A stretch of 64,000 bases of DNA from Halorubrum sp. JWXQ-INN 858 (GTDB lineage Archaea > Halobacteriota > Halobacteria > Halobacteriales > Haloferacaceae). Location: NCBI RefSeq assembly GCF_009806985.1, contig NZ_WUAX01000016.1:184976-248975 (forward strand), read 5' to 3'. Shown here piece after piece: positions 50,737-59,219 of the stretch; positions within the stretch are counted from its first letter, which is position 1; the number at the start of each line of letters is the position of its first letter. The notes beneath the pieces were generated by a model. The model was not told where the DNA came from, did no database searches, and saw only the letters and a list, made by a program, of their open reading frames with translations. A program made the position numbers and the translations under genes.

Positions 50737-52437
50737 ATGTACGACGACGATGAGCTCGCGGCGATCCGGGAGGCACACGCCGAGTGGGAGGCGGGGACGC
50801 TCGACCCGCCCCTCGACCGACACGGGGAGCGCCGCGACCGGTTCACGACCGTCTCAGGCCTCGAGGTCGACCGGCTGTACACGCCGGCGGACGTCGCCGA
50901 CCTCGACTACGGCGCCGACCTCGGCTTCCCGGGCTCGGAGCCGTACACGCGCGGCGTCTACCCGACGATGTACCGTGGACGGTCGTGGACGATGCGGCAG
51001 TTCGCCGGCTTCGGGACCGCAGAAGAGACGAACGAGCGGTTCCACTACCTGATCGACGAGGGACAGACCGGGCTGTCGACCGCCTTCGACATGCCCTCGC
51101 TCATGGGGATCGACTCCGACGACGACATGGCGCTCGGCGAGGTGGGCAGGGAGGGCGTCGCCGTCGACACGCTCCGCGACATGGAGGTTCTGTTCGAGGG
51201 GATCGACGTCACGGAGGTGTCGACCTCGTTCACGATCAACCCCTCCGCGCCCGTGATCTACGCGATGTACGTCGCCATCGCGGACCGACAAGGCGTCCCG
51301 CGCGAGGCGCTCCGCGGCACCCTCCAGAACGACATGCTCAAGGAGTTCATCGCACAGAAGGAGTGGGTGATCCCGCCGGAGCCGTCGCTCGACCTCGTCG
51401 TCGACACGATCGAGTTCGCGGTCGAGGAGACGCCCAACTTCAAGCCGGTCTCCGTCTCCGGCTACCACATCCGGGAGGCGGGATCGACCGCGGTCCAGGA
51501 GCTCGCGTTCACCCTCGCCGACGGCTTCGCGTACGTCGAGGCCTGTCTCGACCGCGGGCTCGAGGTCGACGCGTTCGCGCCGCAGCTCTCCTTCTTCTTC
51601 AACTCGCACAACTCGGTGCTCGAGGAGGTCGCGAAGTTCCGCGCCGCCCGGCGGCTCTACGCGCGGCTCATGGGAGAGCGGTACGGGGCGACGACTGACG
51701 ACGCGAAGCGGCTGAAGTTCCACACGCAGACCGCGGGGCAGTCGTTGACGGCCCAACAGCCGCTCAACAACGTCGTCCGCGTGACGCTGCAGGCGCTCGC
51801 CGGCGTGCTCGGCGGCACCCAGAGCCTCCACACCAACTCCTTCGACGAGGCGTTGGCGCTCCCCTCCGAGCGGGCCGTTCGGGTGGCGCTCCGCACCCAA
51901 CAGGTCATCGCCGAGGAGTCGGGCGTGGCCGACGTCGTCGACCCGCTCGGGGGATCGTTCGCGGTCGAGGCGCTCACCGACGAGATCGAGGCCGCGGCGC
52001 TCGCGTACATCGAGGAGATCGAGGCGATGGGCGACGGCTCCGTCCGCGACGGCGTCCTCCACGGGATAGAGGAGGGGTACTTCCACCGCGAGATACAGGC
52101 GTCAGCCTACGAGTACCAGGAGCGCGTCGACGCCGGCGAGGAGACGGTGGTCGGGGTCAACGCGTACGTGAGCGACGAGGACACGCGGCCGGAGCTGCTC
52201 CGCGTCGACGAGACGACCCGCGACCGACAGCTCGCCCGGCTGGAGTCGGTGAAGGCCGAGCGCGACGACGACGCCGTCGCGGACGCTCTCGACGACCTTC
52301 GGGCCGCGATCGACGCGGGCGAGAACACGCTGCCGGCGATCGTCGACGCGGTGAAGACGTACGCCACGATGGGCGAGGTGATGGCGGTCTTCGAGTCCGA
52401 GTACGGGAGCTACCGCGAGCGCGTCGGCGTCGCGTGA
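50737..52437 (+). CDS. mcmA1: methylmalonyl-CoA mutase large subunit
   Basis: A 566-aa substrate-binding subunit of adenosylcobalamin-dependent methylmalonyl-CoA mutase, which isomerises methylmalonyl-CoA and succinyl-CoA (propionate metabolism). The TIM-barrel family motifs are seen: YPTMYRGRSWTMRQFAGFGTAEETNERFHY, GQTGLSTAFDMP, the NDMLKEF segment, SGYHIREAGS and TQTAGQSLTAQQPLNN. The cobalamin-binding domain is absent, as in the archaeal two-subunit type, so a small subunit must be encoded elsewhere. ATG 50737 lies 28 bp from TGCTTATCGA. Nearby acs genes give a related acyl-CoA context. Confidence 0.95.
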   Translation: MYDDDELAAIREAHAEWEAGTLDPPLDRHGERRDRFTTVSGLEVDRLYTPADVADLDYGADLGFPGSEPYTRGVYPTMYRGRSWTMRQFAGFGTAEETNERFHYLIDEGQTGLSTAFDMPSLMGIDSDDDMALGEVGREGVAVDTLRDMEVLFEGIDVTEVSTSFTINPSAPVIYAMYVAIADRQGVPREALRGTLQNDMLKEFIAQKEWVIPPEPSLDLVVDTIEFAVEETPNFKPVSVSGYHIREAGSTAVQELAFTLADGFAYVEACLDRGLEVDAFAPQLSFFFNSHNSVLEEVAKFRAARRLYARLMGERYGATTDDAKRLKFHTQTAGQSLTAQQPLNNVVRVTLQALAGVLGGTQSLHTNSFDEALALPSERAVRVALRTQQVIAEESGVADVVDPLGGSFAVEALTDEIEAAALAYIEEIEAMGDGSVRDGVLHGIEEGYFHREIQASAYEYQERVDAGEETVVGVNAYVSDEDTRPELLRVDETTRDRQLARLESVKAERDDDAVADALDDLRAAIDAGENTLPAIVDAVKTYATMGEVMAVFESEYGSYRERVGVA

Positions 52438-52454
52438 TCGGCGACAAAAAAGCA

Positions 52455-52694
52455 CTACGGCGGGATCTCGACCGACCGCGCGGCCTCCGCACACCACGCG
52501 TTGCCGCGTCGTCCGGCACGACGAAGCGTCAGGTGGACGACGGAGCCGACGTCCAGGTCCGCGAGCGCCTCCTGCACCGCGGGGCCGCCGTACTCGACGA
52601 CGTGAAACGTCCCGTTCCGCGGGTGTTCGCGGAGCGTCATCGTCCCATGGTCGTTACACGTTTCCACGACGGTGTACTTGCCAGTCCGCTCCAT
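52455..52694 (-). CDS. small conserved haloarchaeal protein
   Basis: A 79-aa protein, MERTGKYTVVETCNDHGTMT followed by LREHPRNGTFHVVEYGG and VGSVVHLTLRRAGRRGNAWC. The beta-strand pattern (KYTVVE, TMTLREH, FHVVEY, VVHLTLRRAG) suggests a small OB-like or SH3-like barrel with two Cys. No family is named. It is convergent with mcmA1, with only 17 bp between the stops. ATG 52694 is the natural start; a long open frame continues upstream but has no consistent codon pattern. Confidence 0.7.
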   Translation of the reverse strand: MERTGKYTVVETCNDHGTMTLREHPRNGTFHVVEYGGPAVQEALADLDVGSVVHLTLRRAGRRGNAWCAEAARSVEIPP

Positions 52695-52905
52695 CGCGTT
52701 CGAATGGACGGATGCGACGGTCTTTGTTAGCGACTCGCTGAGACCGGTAACAGCCGATTTCGGCCGGTAGTCTCTCGTTACGGGCGATAGCCGTCCGTTA
52801 TGGGCAGCGGTCAACCGGTAGGGTCGACGTATCGGTTCGTGAACGCCCTCCGCCGACCGATCGGCGGAACGCGCCACTTTAATCGATCGGTCGCCTAGCG
52901 GGGCC

Positions 52906-53661
52906 ATGACCGGGACGGAGGTCCCACGGGACCACCCGCGGTACGCGTCGCTCGTCACCCGCCACCGGATCGAGACCGGCGTCGACAAGGGGATCACTTC
53001 CAAACAGGGGCTCATCGCGCAGGGGCGCGGCGAGGCGTTCGACTACCTGCTCGGCGAGCGGACGCTCCCGAGCGCGGACACGGCCGCCCGCGCCGCGGCC
53101 GCACGCCTGCTGCTGGCGGACCATCCCGTGTTCTCCGTCAACGGGAACGTCGCCGCCCTCGTCCCCGGCGAGACCGTGACGCTCGCGCGGGTCGTCGACG
53201 CCGATATCGAGGTGAACCTCTTCAACCGGACCGAAGAACGGATGGTCGCCATCGCCGACCACCTTCGCGAGCACGGGGCCGAGGAGGTGAAGGGGCTCGC
53301 CGGCGACGGGGAGATCCCGGGGCTCGAACACGCCCGCGGGACGGTCGACGCGGACGGGATCGCCGCCGCGGACGTTGTCGTCGTCCCGCTGGAGGACGGC
53401 GACCGCGCGGAGGCGCTCGACCGGATGGGGAAGACGGAGATCGTGATCGACCTCAACCCCGGGAGCCGATCGCCGCGGACCGCCGACGTGCCGATCGTCG
53501 ACAACGTCGTCCGCGCGGTGCCGAACGTCACCGCACACGCACGCGACCTCGCCGACGCCTCGTCCGCGGATCTCGAGGCGATCGTTGACGGCTTCGACCC
53601 GGAGGCGGCCCTCGACGCGGCCGAGGCGGCGATCCGCGGGAGCGCTTTCGACGACGACTGA
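52906..53661 (+). CDS. 4-phosphopantoate--beta-alanine ligase (archaeal phosphopantothenate synthetase)
   Basis: A 251-aa archaeal enzyme that joins 4-phosphopantoate and beta-alanine with ATP in CoA synthesis, replacing bacterial PanC. Diagnostic features are the N-terminal [23 protein letters not shown], then [32 protein letters not shown] near 75, the FNRTEERM and [19 protein letters not shown] segments. Length is typical. ATG 52906 lies 28 bp from CACTTTAATC. It precedes the ribosomal cluster but has 50 bp and a promoter before rpl39e. Confidence 0.93.
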
Positions 53662-53714
53662 GGCGACGTGGTATGGAAGGGGTTTTATGCGGCCCGCGGG
53701 AAGTACCCGCCACT

Positions 53715-53867
53715 ATGGGAGACAAATCGAAGGCTCAAAAGAAGCGTCTGGCGAAGGCGGAGCGCCAGAACACCCGCGTCCCCGCGTGGGTCATGATGAA
53801 GACGGACATGAACGTCACGCGAAACCCCAAGCGGCGCAACTGGCGTCGGAACGACCTGGACGAGTAG
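53715..53867 (+). CDS. rpl39e: 50S ribosomal protein L39e
   Basis: A 50-aa highly basic protein, [20 protein letters not shown] then [20 protein letters not shown] and [10 protein letters not shown], a textbook L39e lining the ribosome exit tunnel. The gene is too short for many gene finders. ATG 53715 lies 28 bp from GGGTTTTATGC. It starts the archaeal translation/export cluster; the rpl31e start follows directly after its stop. Confidence 0.96.
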
Positions 53868-54146
53868 ATGAGCACCAGTGATTTCGAGGAGCGTGTCGTC
53901 ACCGTCCCGCTCCGCGACGCCAAGGAAAAGCCGATTCAGCAGCGCGCCGACTACGCGGTGAAGGCCGTCCGTAGCCACCTCGCGAAGCACTTCTCGGTCG
54001 ACGAGGAGGACGTGGTTCTCGACGCCTCGGTCAACGAGGCCGTCTGGGCGAACGGTCGGCAGAACCCGCCGAGCAAGATCCGCATCCGCGCGGCCCGGTT
54101 CGTCGAGGACGACGAGCCCGTCGTCGAAGCCGAACACGCCGAATAA
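53868..54146 (+). CDS. rpl31e: 50S ribosomal protein L31e
   Basis: A 92-aa L31e of the large subunit, located near the tunnel exit. The [20 protein letters not shown] opening, the [20 protein letters not shown] helix and [20 protein letters not shown] are the family core. Ends in an acidic VVEAEHAE tail. It starts on the base after the L39e stop and lies 2 nt before tif6, so it is within one operon. Confidence 0.96.
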   Translation: MSTSDFEERVVTVPLRDAKEKPIQQRADYAVKAVRSHLAKHFSVDEEDVVLDASVNEAVWANGRQNPPSKIRIRAARFVEDDEPVVEAEHAE

Positions 54147-54148
54147 AA

Positions 54149-54814
54149 GTGTTACGGGCGACCTTCACCGGCTCCTCGTACGTCGGCGTCTTCGCTCGCG
54201 TGGCGGGCGACGTCCTGCTGGTCAGGCCCGACGTCGACGAAGACCTCGCCGACGCCCTCGGCGAGGAGCTCGACGCCGAGCCGCTCGCGACGACCGTCGG
54301 CGGCTCCAACACCGTCGGGTCGCTCGCCGTGGGCAACGAGAACGGGATCCTCGTCTCCGCGCGGGCGACCGAGCGCGAGAAGGACCGGATAGCCGCGGCC
54401 TCGGGCCACGAGGTCCACGAACTGCCGGGCGAGATCAACGCGGCCGGGAACGTCGTCCTCGCGAACGACCACGGCGCGTACGTCCACCCGGACCTCCCGC
54501 GCGAGTCGATACTGGCGATCAAGGAGGCGCTGGAGGTCCCCGTCGAACGGGGCGACCTCGGCGACGTGCGGACCGTCGGCACCGCGGCGGTCGCCAACAA
54601 CCACGGGGTGTTGTGTCACCCGAAGTCCCGCGAGGAGGAGCTCCGTGCCGTCGAGGAGGCGCTCGACGTCCGCGCGGACCTCGGCACCGTCAACTACGGC
54701 GCGCCGCTGGTCGGCTCCGGGCTGATCGCCAACGACCACGGCTACGTCATCGGCGAGGACACCACCGGGCCGGAGCTGGGTCGCATCGAGGAGACGCTGG
54801 GCTTCATCGACTGA
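54149..54814 (+). CDS. tif6: translation initiation factor aIF6
   Basis: A 221-aa aIF6, the anti-association factor that binds the 50S subunit at L14/L24e and keeps it from joining 30S early. The five-fold pseudosymmetric pentein pattern is visible as repeated VGxxxxxNxxG blocks ([60 protein letters not shown]). GTG 54149 follows the L31e stop by 2 nt. Length is standard. Confidence 0.96.
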   Translation: MLRATFTGSSYVGVFARVAGDVLLVRPDVDEDLADALGEELDAEPLATTVGGSNTVGSLAVGNENGILVSARATEREKDRIAAASGHEVHELPGEINAAGNVVLANDHGAYVHPDLPRESILAIKEALEVPVERGDLGDVRTVGTAAVANNHGVLCHPKSREEELRAVEEALDVRADLGTVNYGAPLVGSGLIANDHGYVIGEDTTGPELGRIEETLGFID

Positions 54815-54886
54815 TCGGCGCGGCGAGGACGCCGACGCCGGTCGTTTTTAGCAAGATACTTCCCTGTCCCTACCCGACAGGTTTCC

Positions 54887-55063
54887 ATGAGCACTTACAC
54901 GGTGAGTGGACGGTTCCAGAGTCGCGACGGGTACCAGCCGTTCACGAAGGAGGTCGAGGCCGAGAACGAGGACCTCGCGCGCGAACGGATCTACACGAAC
55001 GTCGGCAGCCAGCACAACCGGAAGCGCAGCCAGATCGAGATCAGCGAGGTGTCCGCCGCATGA
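54887..55063 (+). CDS. rplX: 50S ribosomal protein L18Ae (LX)
   Basis: A 58-aa LX/L18a protein: MSTYTVSGRFQSRDGYQPFT with KEVEAENEDLARERIYTNVG and SQHNRKRSQIEISEV is the archaeal short form with the conserved SQHNxKRxQI. ATG 54887 is 30-40 bp after CGTTTTTAGCAAG, so it starts its own transcript. Its stop (55061-55063) overlaps the start of pfdA. Like L39e it is often missed because of its length. Confidence 0.95.
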   Translation: MSTYTVSGRFQSRDGYQPFTKEVEAENEDLARERIYTNVGSQHNRKRSQIEISEVSAA

Positions 55064-55515
55064 TGGGTGGCGGCCAACAGCAGCTCCAGCAGCTCTCCCA
55101 GGAGCTGCAGGCGCTCGACGAGGAGATCGAGACGCTGGAGGGCGAGATCGACGACCTACGGGCGGAGCAGGCAGACATCGACGAGGCGGTCGAAGCGATC
55201 GAGACGATCGACACCGGCTCGACGGTGCAGGTGCCGCTCGGCGGCGGCGCGTACGTCCGCGCGGAGGTTCAGGACATCGACGAGGTCATCGTCTCGCTCG
55301 GCGGCAACTACGCGGCCGAGCAGGAGCAGGACGACGCCATCGACGTGCTTCGGCGCAAGCAGCAGGCGCTCGACGACCGCATCGCGGAGACGCAGGGCGA
55401 CGTCGACGAGCTGGAGTCCGAGAGCCAGCAGATCGAACAGCAGGCCCAGCAGATGCAACAGCAGATGCAACAACAGCAGATGCAACAGCTCCAGGAACAG
55501 GCGGACGACGAGTGA
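55060..55515 (+). CDS. pfdA: prefoldin subunit alpha
   Basis: A 151-aa prefoldin alpha, part of the hexameric jellyfish-like chaperone that hands unfolded proteins to the thermosome. Two coiled-coil arms (residues about 6-55 and 95-135) flank a beta-hairpin region (TGSTVQVPLGGGAYVRAEVQDIDEVIVSLGGNYAAEQ). The Gln/Met-rich C-terminal tail (QQAQQMQQQMQQQQMQQLQ) is notable. ATG 55060 overlaps the LX stop (ATGA type). Confidence 0.94.
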   Translation: MMGGGQQQLQQLSQELQALDEEIETLEGEIDDLRAEQADIDEAVEAIETIDTGSTVQVPLGGGAYVRAEVQDIDEVIVSLGGNYAAEQEQDDAIDVLRRKQQALDDRIAETQGDVDELESESQQIEQQAQQMQQQMQQQQMQQLQEQADDE

Positions 55516-55526
55516 GGTAGCCGACC

Positions 55527-56732
55527 GTGTTCGACGGACTGAAAGACAAGCTGAACAGCTTCCGGAAGGACGTCGAGGAGTCAGCTGAGTCCGCCGACGC
55601 GGACGAGGCGGAGTCCGTCGACCCAGATGACGCGGAGTCCGCCGACGCGGACGAGGCGGAGTCGGCGGCGACCGACGCGGGGTCGGTCACGGACGACGAG
55701 CCCGCCGACGGCGACGAGACGCGGGCGACGGCGAGTGCAACGACGGCCGGCTCGGCGGACACCGCGGTCGAGGAAGCCGGCGACGACGGGGACGCCGACG
55801 ACGCCGCCGACGACGACGGTGCCGACGGTGCCGATGACGACGGCCCGAGCACGTTCCAGCGGGCGAAGGCGTTCGCCACCGGCCGGATCATCATCGAGGA
55901 GGAGGACCTCGAGGACCCGCTGTGGGACCTGGAGATGGCGCTGCTCGAGAGCGACGTGGAGATGAGCGTCGCCGAGCGGATCCTCCAGACCGTCGAGGAG
56001 AAGATGCTCGGCGAGTCCCGAAAGCAGGTCGAGACGACCGGCGAGCTCGTCGAGGAGGCGTTGTACGACGCGCTGCTCGACGTCATCGCGGTCGGGCAGT
56101 TCGACTTCGAAGAGCGGATCGCCGCCGCCGAGAAACCCGTCACGATCGTCTTTACGGGCGTCAACGGCGTCGGGAAGACCACGACGATCGCGAAGCTCTC
56201 CGAGTGGTTCGAAGAGCGCGGCTACTCGTCGATGATGGCGAACGGCGACACGTATCGGGCGGGCGCGAACGAGCAGATCCGCGAGCACGCCGACCGGCTC
56301 GGGCGCGACCTGATCGCACACGACCAGGGCGGCGACCCCGCCGCCGTGATCTACGACGGCGTCGAGTACGCCGCGGCCAACGACATCGACGTCGTCCTCG
56401 GCGACACCGCCGGGCGGCTGCACACGAGCGATGACCTGATGGCCCAACTGGAGAAGATCGACCGCGTCGTCGGCCCGGACATGACGCTGTTCGTCGACGA
56501 GGCCGTCGCGGGACAGGACGCCGTCAACCGGGCGAAAGAGTTCAACGCCGCCGCCGAGATCGACGGCGCGGTGTTGACGAAGGCCGACGCGGACTCCTCC
56601 GGCGGAGCGGCGATCTCCATCGCCTACGTCACCGGGAAGCCGATCCTCTTTCTGGGGACCGGACAGGGGTACGACGACCTCGAACGGTTCGACCCCGAGG
56701 CGCTCGTCGCGAGCCTGCTCGGCCGCGAGTAA
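55527..56732 (+). CDS. ftsY: signal recognition particle receptor FtsY
   Basis: A 401-aa SRP receptor GTPase that docks SRP and ribosome at the Sec channel. The N-terminal A domain (residues about 15-107) is extremely acidic and disordered, with repeats of ADEAES and DADEAESA, a haloarchaeal trait. The N domain follows (to about 200), then the G domain with P-loop TGVNGVGKTTTIAK (near 211), DTAGR, TKADADSSGGA and the closing GTGQGYDDLERFDPEALV. GTG 55527 follows pfdA by 11 nt. Both the Sec subunit gene and this receptor appear in the window. Confidence 0.95.
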   Translation: MFDGLKDKLNSFRKDVEESAESADADEAESVDPDDAESADADEAESAATDAGSVTDDEPADGDETRATASATTAGSADTAVEEAGDDGDADDAADDDGADGADDDGPSTFQRAKAFATGRIIIEEEDLEDPLWDLEMALLESDVEMSVAERILQTVEEKMLGESRKQVETTGELVEEALYDALLDVIAVGQFDFEERIAAAEKPVTIVFTGVNGVGKTTTIAKLSEWFEERGYSSMMANGDTYRAGANEQIREHADRLGRDLIAHDQGGDPAAVIYDGVEYAAANDIDVVLGDTAGRLHTSDDLMAQLEKIDRVVGPDMTLFVDEAVAGQDAVNRAKEFNAAAEIDGAVLTKADADSSGGAAISIAYVTGKPILFLGTGQGYDDLERFDPEALVASLLGRE

Positions 56733-56837
56733 GGACGGCGGCGACCCGGACGAAACGGCGGATGGAGTGGGTGACAACCCCTCGCGAACGGGGCCGTCGG
56801 TCAGCGTCCTTTTGAACCTCGGCCGGGAAGTGAGCGT

Positions 56838-57026
56838 ATGGGTTTTGGATCGTACGACGAAAGCGAACAGCAGGACCAGACCGTGGACACCGACGACGAC
56901 GCGGCCGTCAACGTCCACGAGAACGACCACGACGGCGACGTCTCCTTCGAGAGCGACCTCTCCACCGATGACCTGGTGGGGCAGCTCCAGGACATGAAAG
57001 GCGACGACGCCGACGACGACGAGTAG
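56838..57026 (+). CDS. DUF5786 family small acidic protein
   Basis: A 62-aa acidic protein of the haloarchaeal DUF5786 family: MGFGSYDESEQQDQTVDTDD followed by VHENDHDGDVSFESDLSTDDLVGQLQDMK. The GFGSYDESEQ start and DLVGQLxDMK near the end are the recurring signature. Function is unknown. ATG 56838 lies 28 bp from CCTTTTGAAC, so it is leaderless and independent of ftsY. Confidence 0.85.
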   Translation: MGFGSYDESEQQDQTVDTDDDAAVNVHENDHDGDVSFESDLSTDDLVGQLQDMKGDDADDDE

Positions 57027-57079
57027 GCCCCGACGGCCGTGCCACGCCCCTTTTATTCGGTCGACCACTACCCGGCGTC

Positions 57080-57277
57080 ATGAGCACGGAGCTGACGTTC
57101 AGCGACGACGGCGTCGACGTGGTGTACGAGGGGACCGAGTTCGAACTGGAGAAGGACCTCATCGAGGAGGCGACCGGAAAGGACTACCGGGACGTGACCG
57201 ACCACGAGGTGTTGCAGATCGTGGCGGGCGACCCGGACCTGAACGGTGAGCCGGTGCGGATCGGCGACGTCCTCTGA
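57080..57277 (+). CDS. DUF5800 family small protein
   Basis: A 65-aa acidic protein of the haloarchaeal DUF5800 family: strand TELTFSDDGVDVVYEGTEFELEKDL, helix DLIEEATGKDYRDVTDHEVLQI and a tail ending RIGDVL. Function unknown. ATG 57080 lies 28 bp from CCTTTTATTC. A 21-bp minisatellite begins 3 bp after its stop. Confidence 0.85.
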   Translation: MSTELTFSDDGVDVVYEGTEFELEKDLIEEATGKDYRDVTDHEVLQIVAGDPDLNGEPVRIGDVL

Positions 57278-57279
57278 TC

Positions 57280-57363
57280 GATCGACGACCGGATCCAGAC
57301 CGACCAACGGCCGAATCCGGACCGACCGACGACCGGATCCGAACCGACCGATGACCGAGTCCC
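57280..57363. repeat. 21-bp minisatellite, 4 copies
   Basis: Imperfect units of CCGACCGACGACCGGATCCGA start at 57280, 57301, 57322 and 57343, beginning 3 bp after the DUF5800 stop. Confidence 0.8.
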
Positions 57364-57465
57364 GAGAGCAACGAACCGTCGCGAGCCACGCGTCCGCGGG
57401 CCGAGCGTCGGACGGTCGTCGGACGAGCCCGTGCCGTTTATACTCGCGGGGGGACTTCCCCCGAT

Positions 57466-58329
57466 GTGTCACTGAGGGGAGCGAACCCCGTCGACGAGCT
57501 CTCGGTTCCGTCGGGGACGACCGTCGAGGAACACGACCTCGTCACCGACGGCGACGTGCTGGTCGGCGGACAGTCGACCGTGGAGTTCGGGCTCCGCGGA
57601 CGGAACGTCGCGCTCGGCGAGCGCGTCACCGTCGAGGACGACATCGAAGCCGAGGGGGACTGCCGGATCGACACGTGGACGACCGTCGACGGCAACGTGC
57701 TCGTCGGCGCGGACGCGTACCTCGGCGAGCGGGCCACGATCACCGGCCACCTGATGGTGTCCGGGGACCTCGACATCGGCGACGACGTCACCGTCGAGGA
57801 GGGGTTCGAGGCGAACGGCTGGATCGTCATCCGGAACCCCGTCCCGACGCTCGTCTTCTACTTCATCCTCCTCTCACAGCTGTTGCGCGCGGGCGAGACC
57901 GACGCCGCCGACGAGCTCGCGGAGGCGCTCGCGGACGGCGACGACGTTCGCGACCCCCTCGTCGTCCCGCGCGGCGCGACCGTCTCCGACGACGCCTGGC
58001 GCGTCTCCACGCCCGCGACGATCGGCGACGACTGCCGGCTCCACGGCAACGTGCGTGCCGAGTCGATCGAGGTCGGCGAGCGCAACGACGTGTTCGGCTC
58101 GCTCCGCGCCCGCGGGGACCTCTCCGTCGGCGCGGACACCACGATCCACGGCGACGTCACGACCCGCGGGGGGACCGTCACGATCGCGTCGGGCGCGCGG
58201 GTGCGCGGCGACGTCTCCGCGGGCGACCTCGTCGTTCACGAGGGCGCGGAGATAGACGGCACCCTCCGCGCCCGCGGCGAGATGCAGCTCGTACAGTCGG
58301 TGGCGACCGCCACGGACGACGGCGAGTGA
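57466..58329 (+). CDS. bactofilin-like polymer-forming protein
   Basis: A 287-aa protein of the bactofilin/DUF583 type (polymer-forming, beta-helical). Short hexad-like repeats with V/I/L spaced for a beta-helix are seen in both halves (VLVGGQSTVEFG, LGERATITGHLMVSGDLDIGDDVTVEE; TTIHGDVTTRGGTVTIASGARVRGDVSAGDLVVHEGAEIDG). A hydrophobic segment (PVPTLVFYFILLSQLL, about 125-140) separates two beta-helix domains, so the protein may be tethered to the membrane. GTG 57466 sits 28 bp after GCCGTTTATACTC. Bacterial bactofilins form filaments; an archaeal role is inferred. Confidence 0.82.
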   Translation: MSLRGANPVDELSVPSGTTVEEHDLVTDGDVLVGGQSTVEFGLRGRNVALGERVTVEDDIEAEGDCRIDTWTTVDGNVLVGADAYLGERATITGHLMVSGDLDIGDDVTVEEGFEANGWIVIRNPVPTLVFYFILLSQLLRAGETDAADELAEALADGDDVRDPLVVPRGATVSDDAWRVSTPATIGDDCRLHGNVRAESIEVGERNDVFGSLRARGDLSVGADTTIHGDVTTRGGTVTIASGARVRGDVSAGDLVVHEGAEIDGTLRARGEMQLVQSVATATDDGE

Positions 58330-58335
58330 CCCCGA

Positions 58336-59115
58336 TCAGCGTCCGTCGCCGGCCCGTGCCGACGCGGCGGGCGCGAACACGTCCTCGTGGAGCGAGTCAC
58401 AGACCACGTCCGCGAGGGTGCGGAGGTTCACCGCGTCCTCGCGGTTGTACGAGACGAGCGTGTCGAGCGCGTCCGGGTCGCCGCGCTCGTACTCGTGCCA
58501 GAGTCTGACCGCGTCACGGCCCGTGATGTCGGGACGGTCCCGCTCGATCCCCAGGGACCGCTCGATCGGCTTCAGCCCGCCGGAGAGGCCGAGCCGCTTG
58601 CAGGGGTACATGAGATCGAGGTGCGGCGTGTCGACGTCGATCCCGAAGGCGGTCTCGAGGAAGGGGACGTCGAAGCGCGCGCCGTTGAACGTCGCCAGGA
58701 GGCTGGCGTCCGCGAACCGCTCGCGGAGGGCGTCCGCGGTGAGGTCGTCGCCGGCGACGAGCGTCGCCGTCTCGCCGTCCTGGTGGAAGCTCACGGTCGT
58801 CACTCGGTCCCGTCGCTCGTCGAGTCCCGTCGTCTCGATGTCGAAAAAGCAGGTCTCCGCCCGGAAGTCCTCGTACAGCCGCCAGCGCTCCCGACTCGGG
58901 AACGCGCGGTCGAAGTAGGTCGCGTCGCCGTCGTCGAGGTGCGCCCGGGCGTCGGCGATGAACGACTCGATCCGGTCGGCCGTCGTCGATCCGACGCCGC
59001 GGACGTCGACGCCGGGGTCGAAATCGTCCCACGTGTGGACGCCGCGCTCCCACAGGCGACGTTCCGTCGATTCGCCCACCCCGGACACCGGGATGAAGCT
59101 GTTCTCGATGCGCAT
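58336..59115 (-). CDS. DEDD-type ribonuclease H-like nuclease with HhH domain
   Basis: A 259-aa predicted exonuclease of the RNase H-like superfamily (YprB-like). The N-terminus (1-60) has helix-hairpin-helix segments (SFIPVSGVGESTERRLWERG, VRGVGSTTADRIESFI) for DNA binding. The DEDD core has D and E in CFFDIETTGL near residue 91, D in FNGARFDVPFL, and a D in VSYNREDAVNLR near 234. Repair or DNA-end processing is probable; the substrate is not known. Convergent with the bactofilin gene, only 6 bp apart. ATG 59115 yields the conserved MRIENSFIP start. Confidence 0.85.
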   Translation of the reverse strand: MRIENSFIPVSGVGESTERRLWERGVHTWDDFDPGVDVRGVGSTTADRIESFIADARAHLDDGDATYFDRAFPSRERWRLYEDFRAETCFFDIETTGLDERRDRVTTVSFHQDGETATLVAGDDLTADALRERFADASLLATFNGARFDVPFLETAFGIDVDTPHLDLMYPCKRLGLSGGLKPIERSLGIERDRPDITGRDAVRLWHEYERGDPDALDTLVSYNREDAVNLRTLADVVCDSLHEDVFAPAASARAGDGR

Positions 59116-59219
59116 GTCGGCTACCGGCGGCGCGCGGTGAAAAACCCCCCGAGCGCTCCCGGGCGATCCGATCGGTCCCGTGACGGACCTCGGATCCCCC
59201 GTTGGAGCGGCCTCCGCGT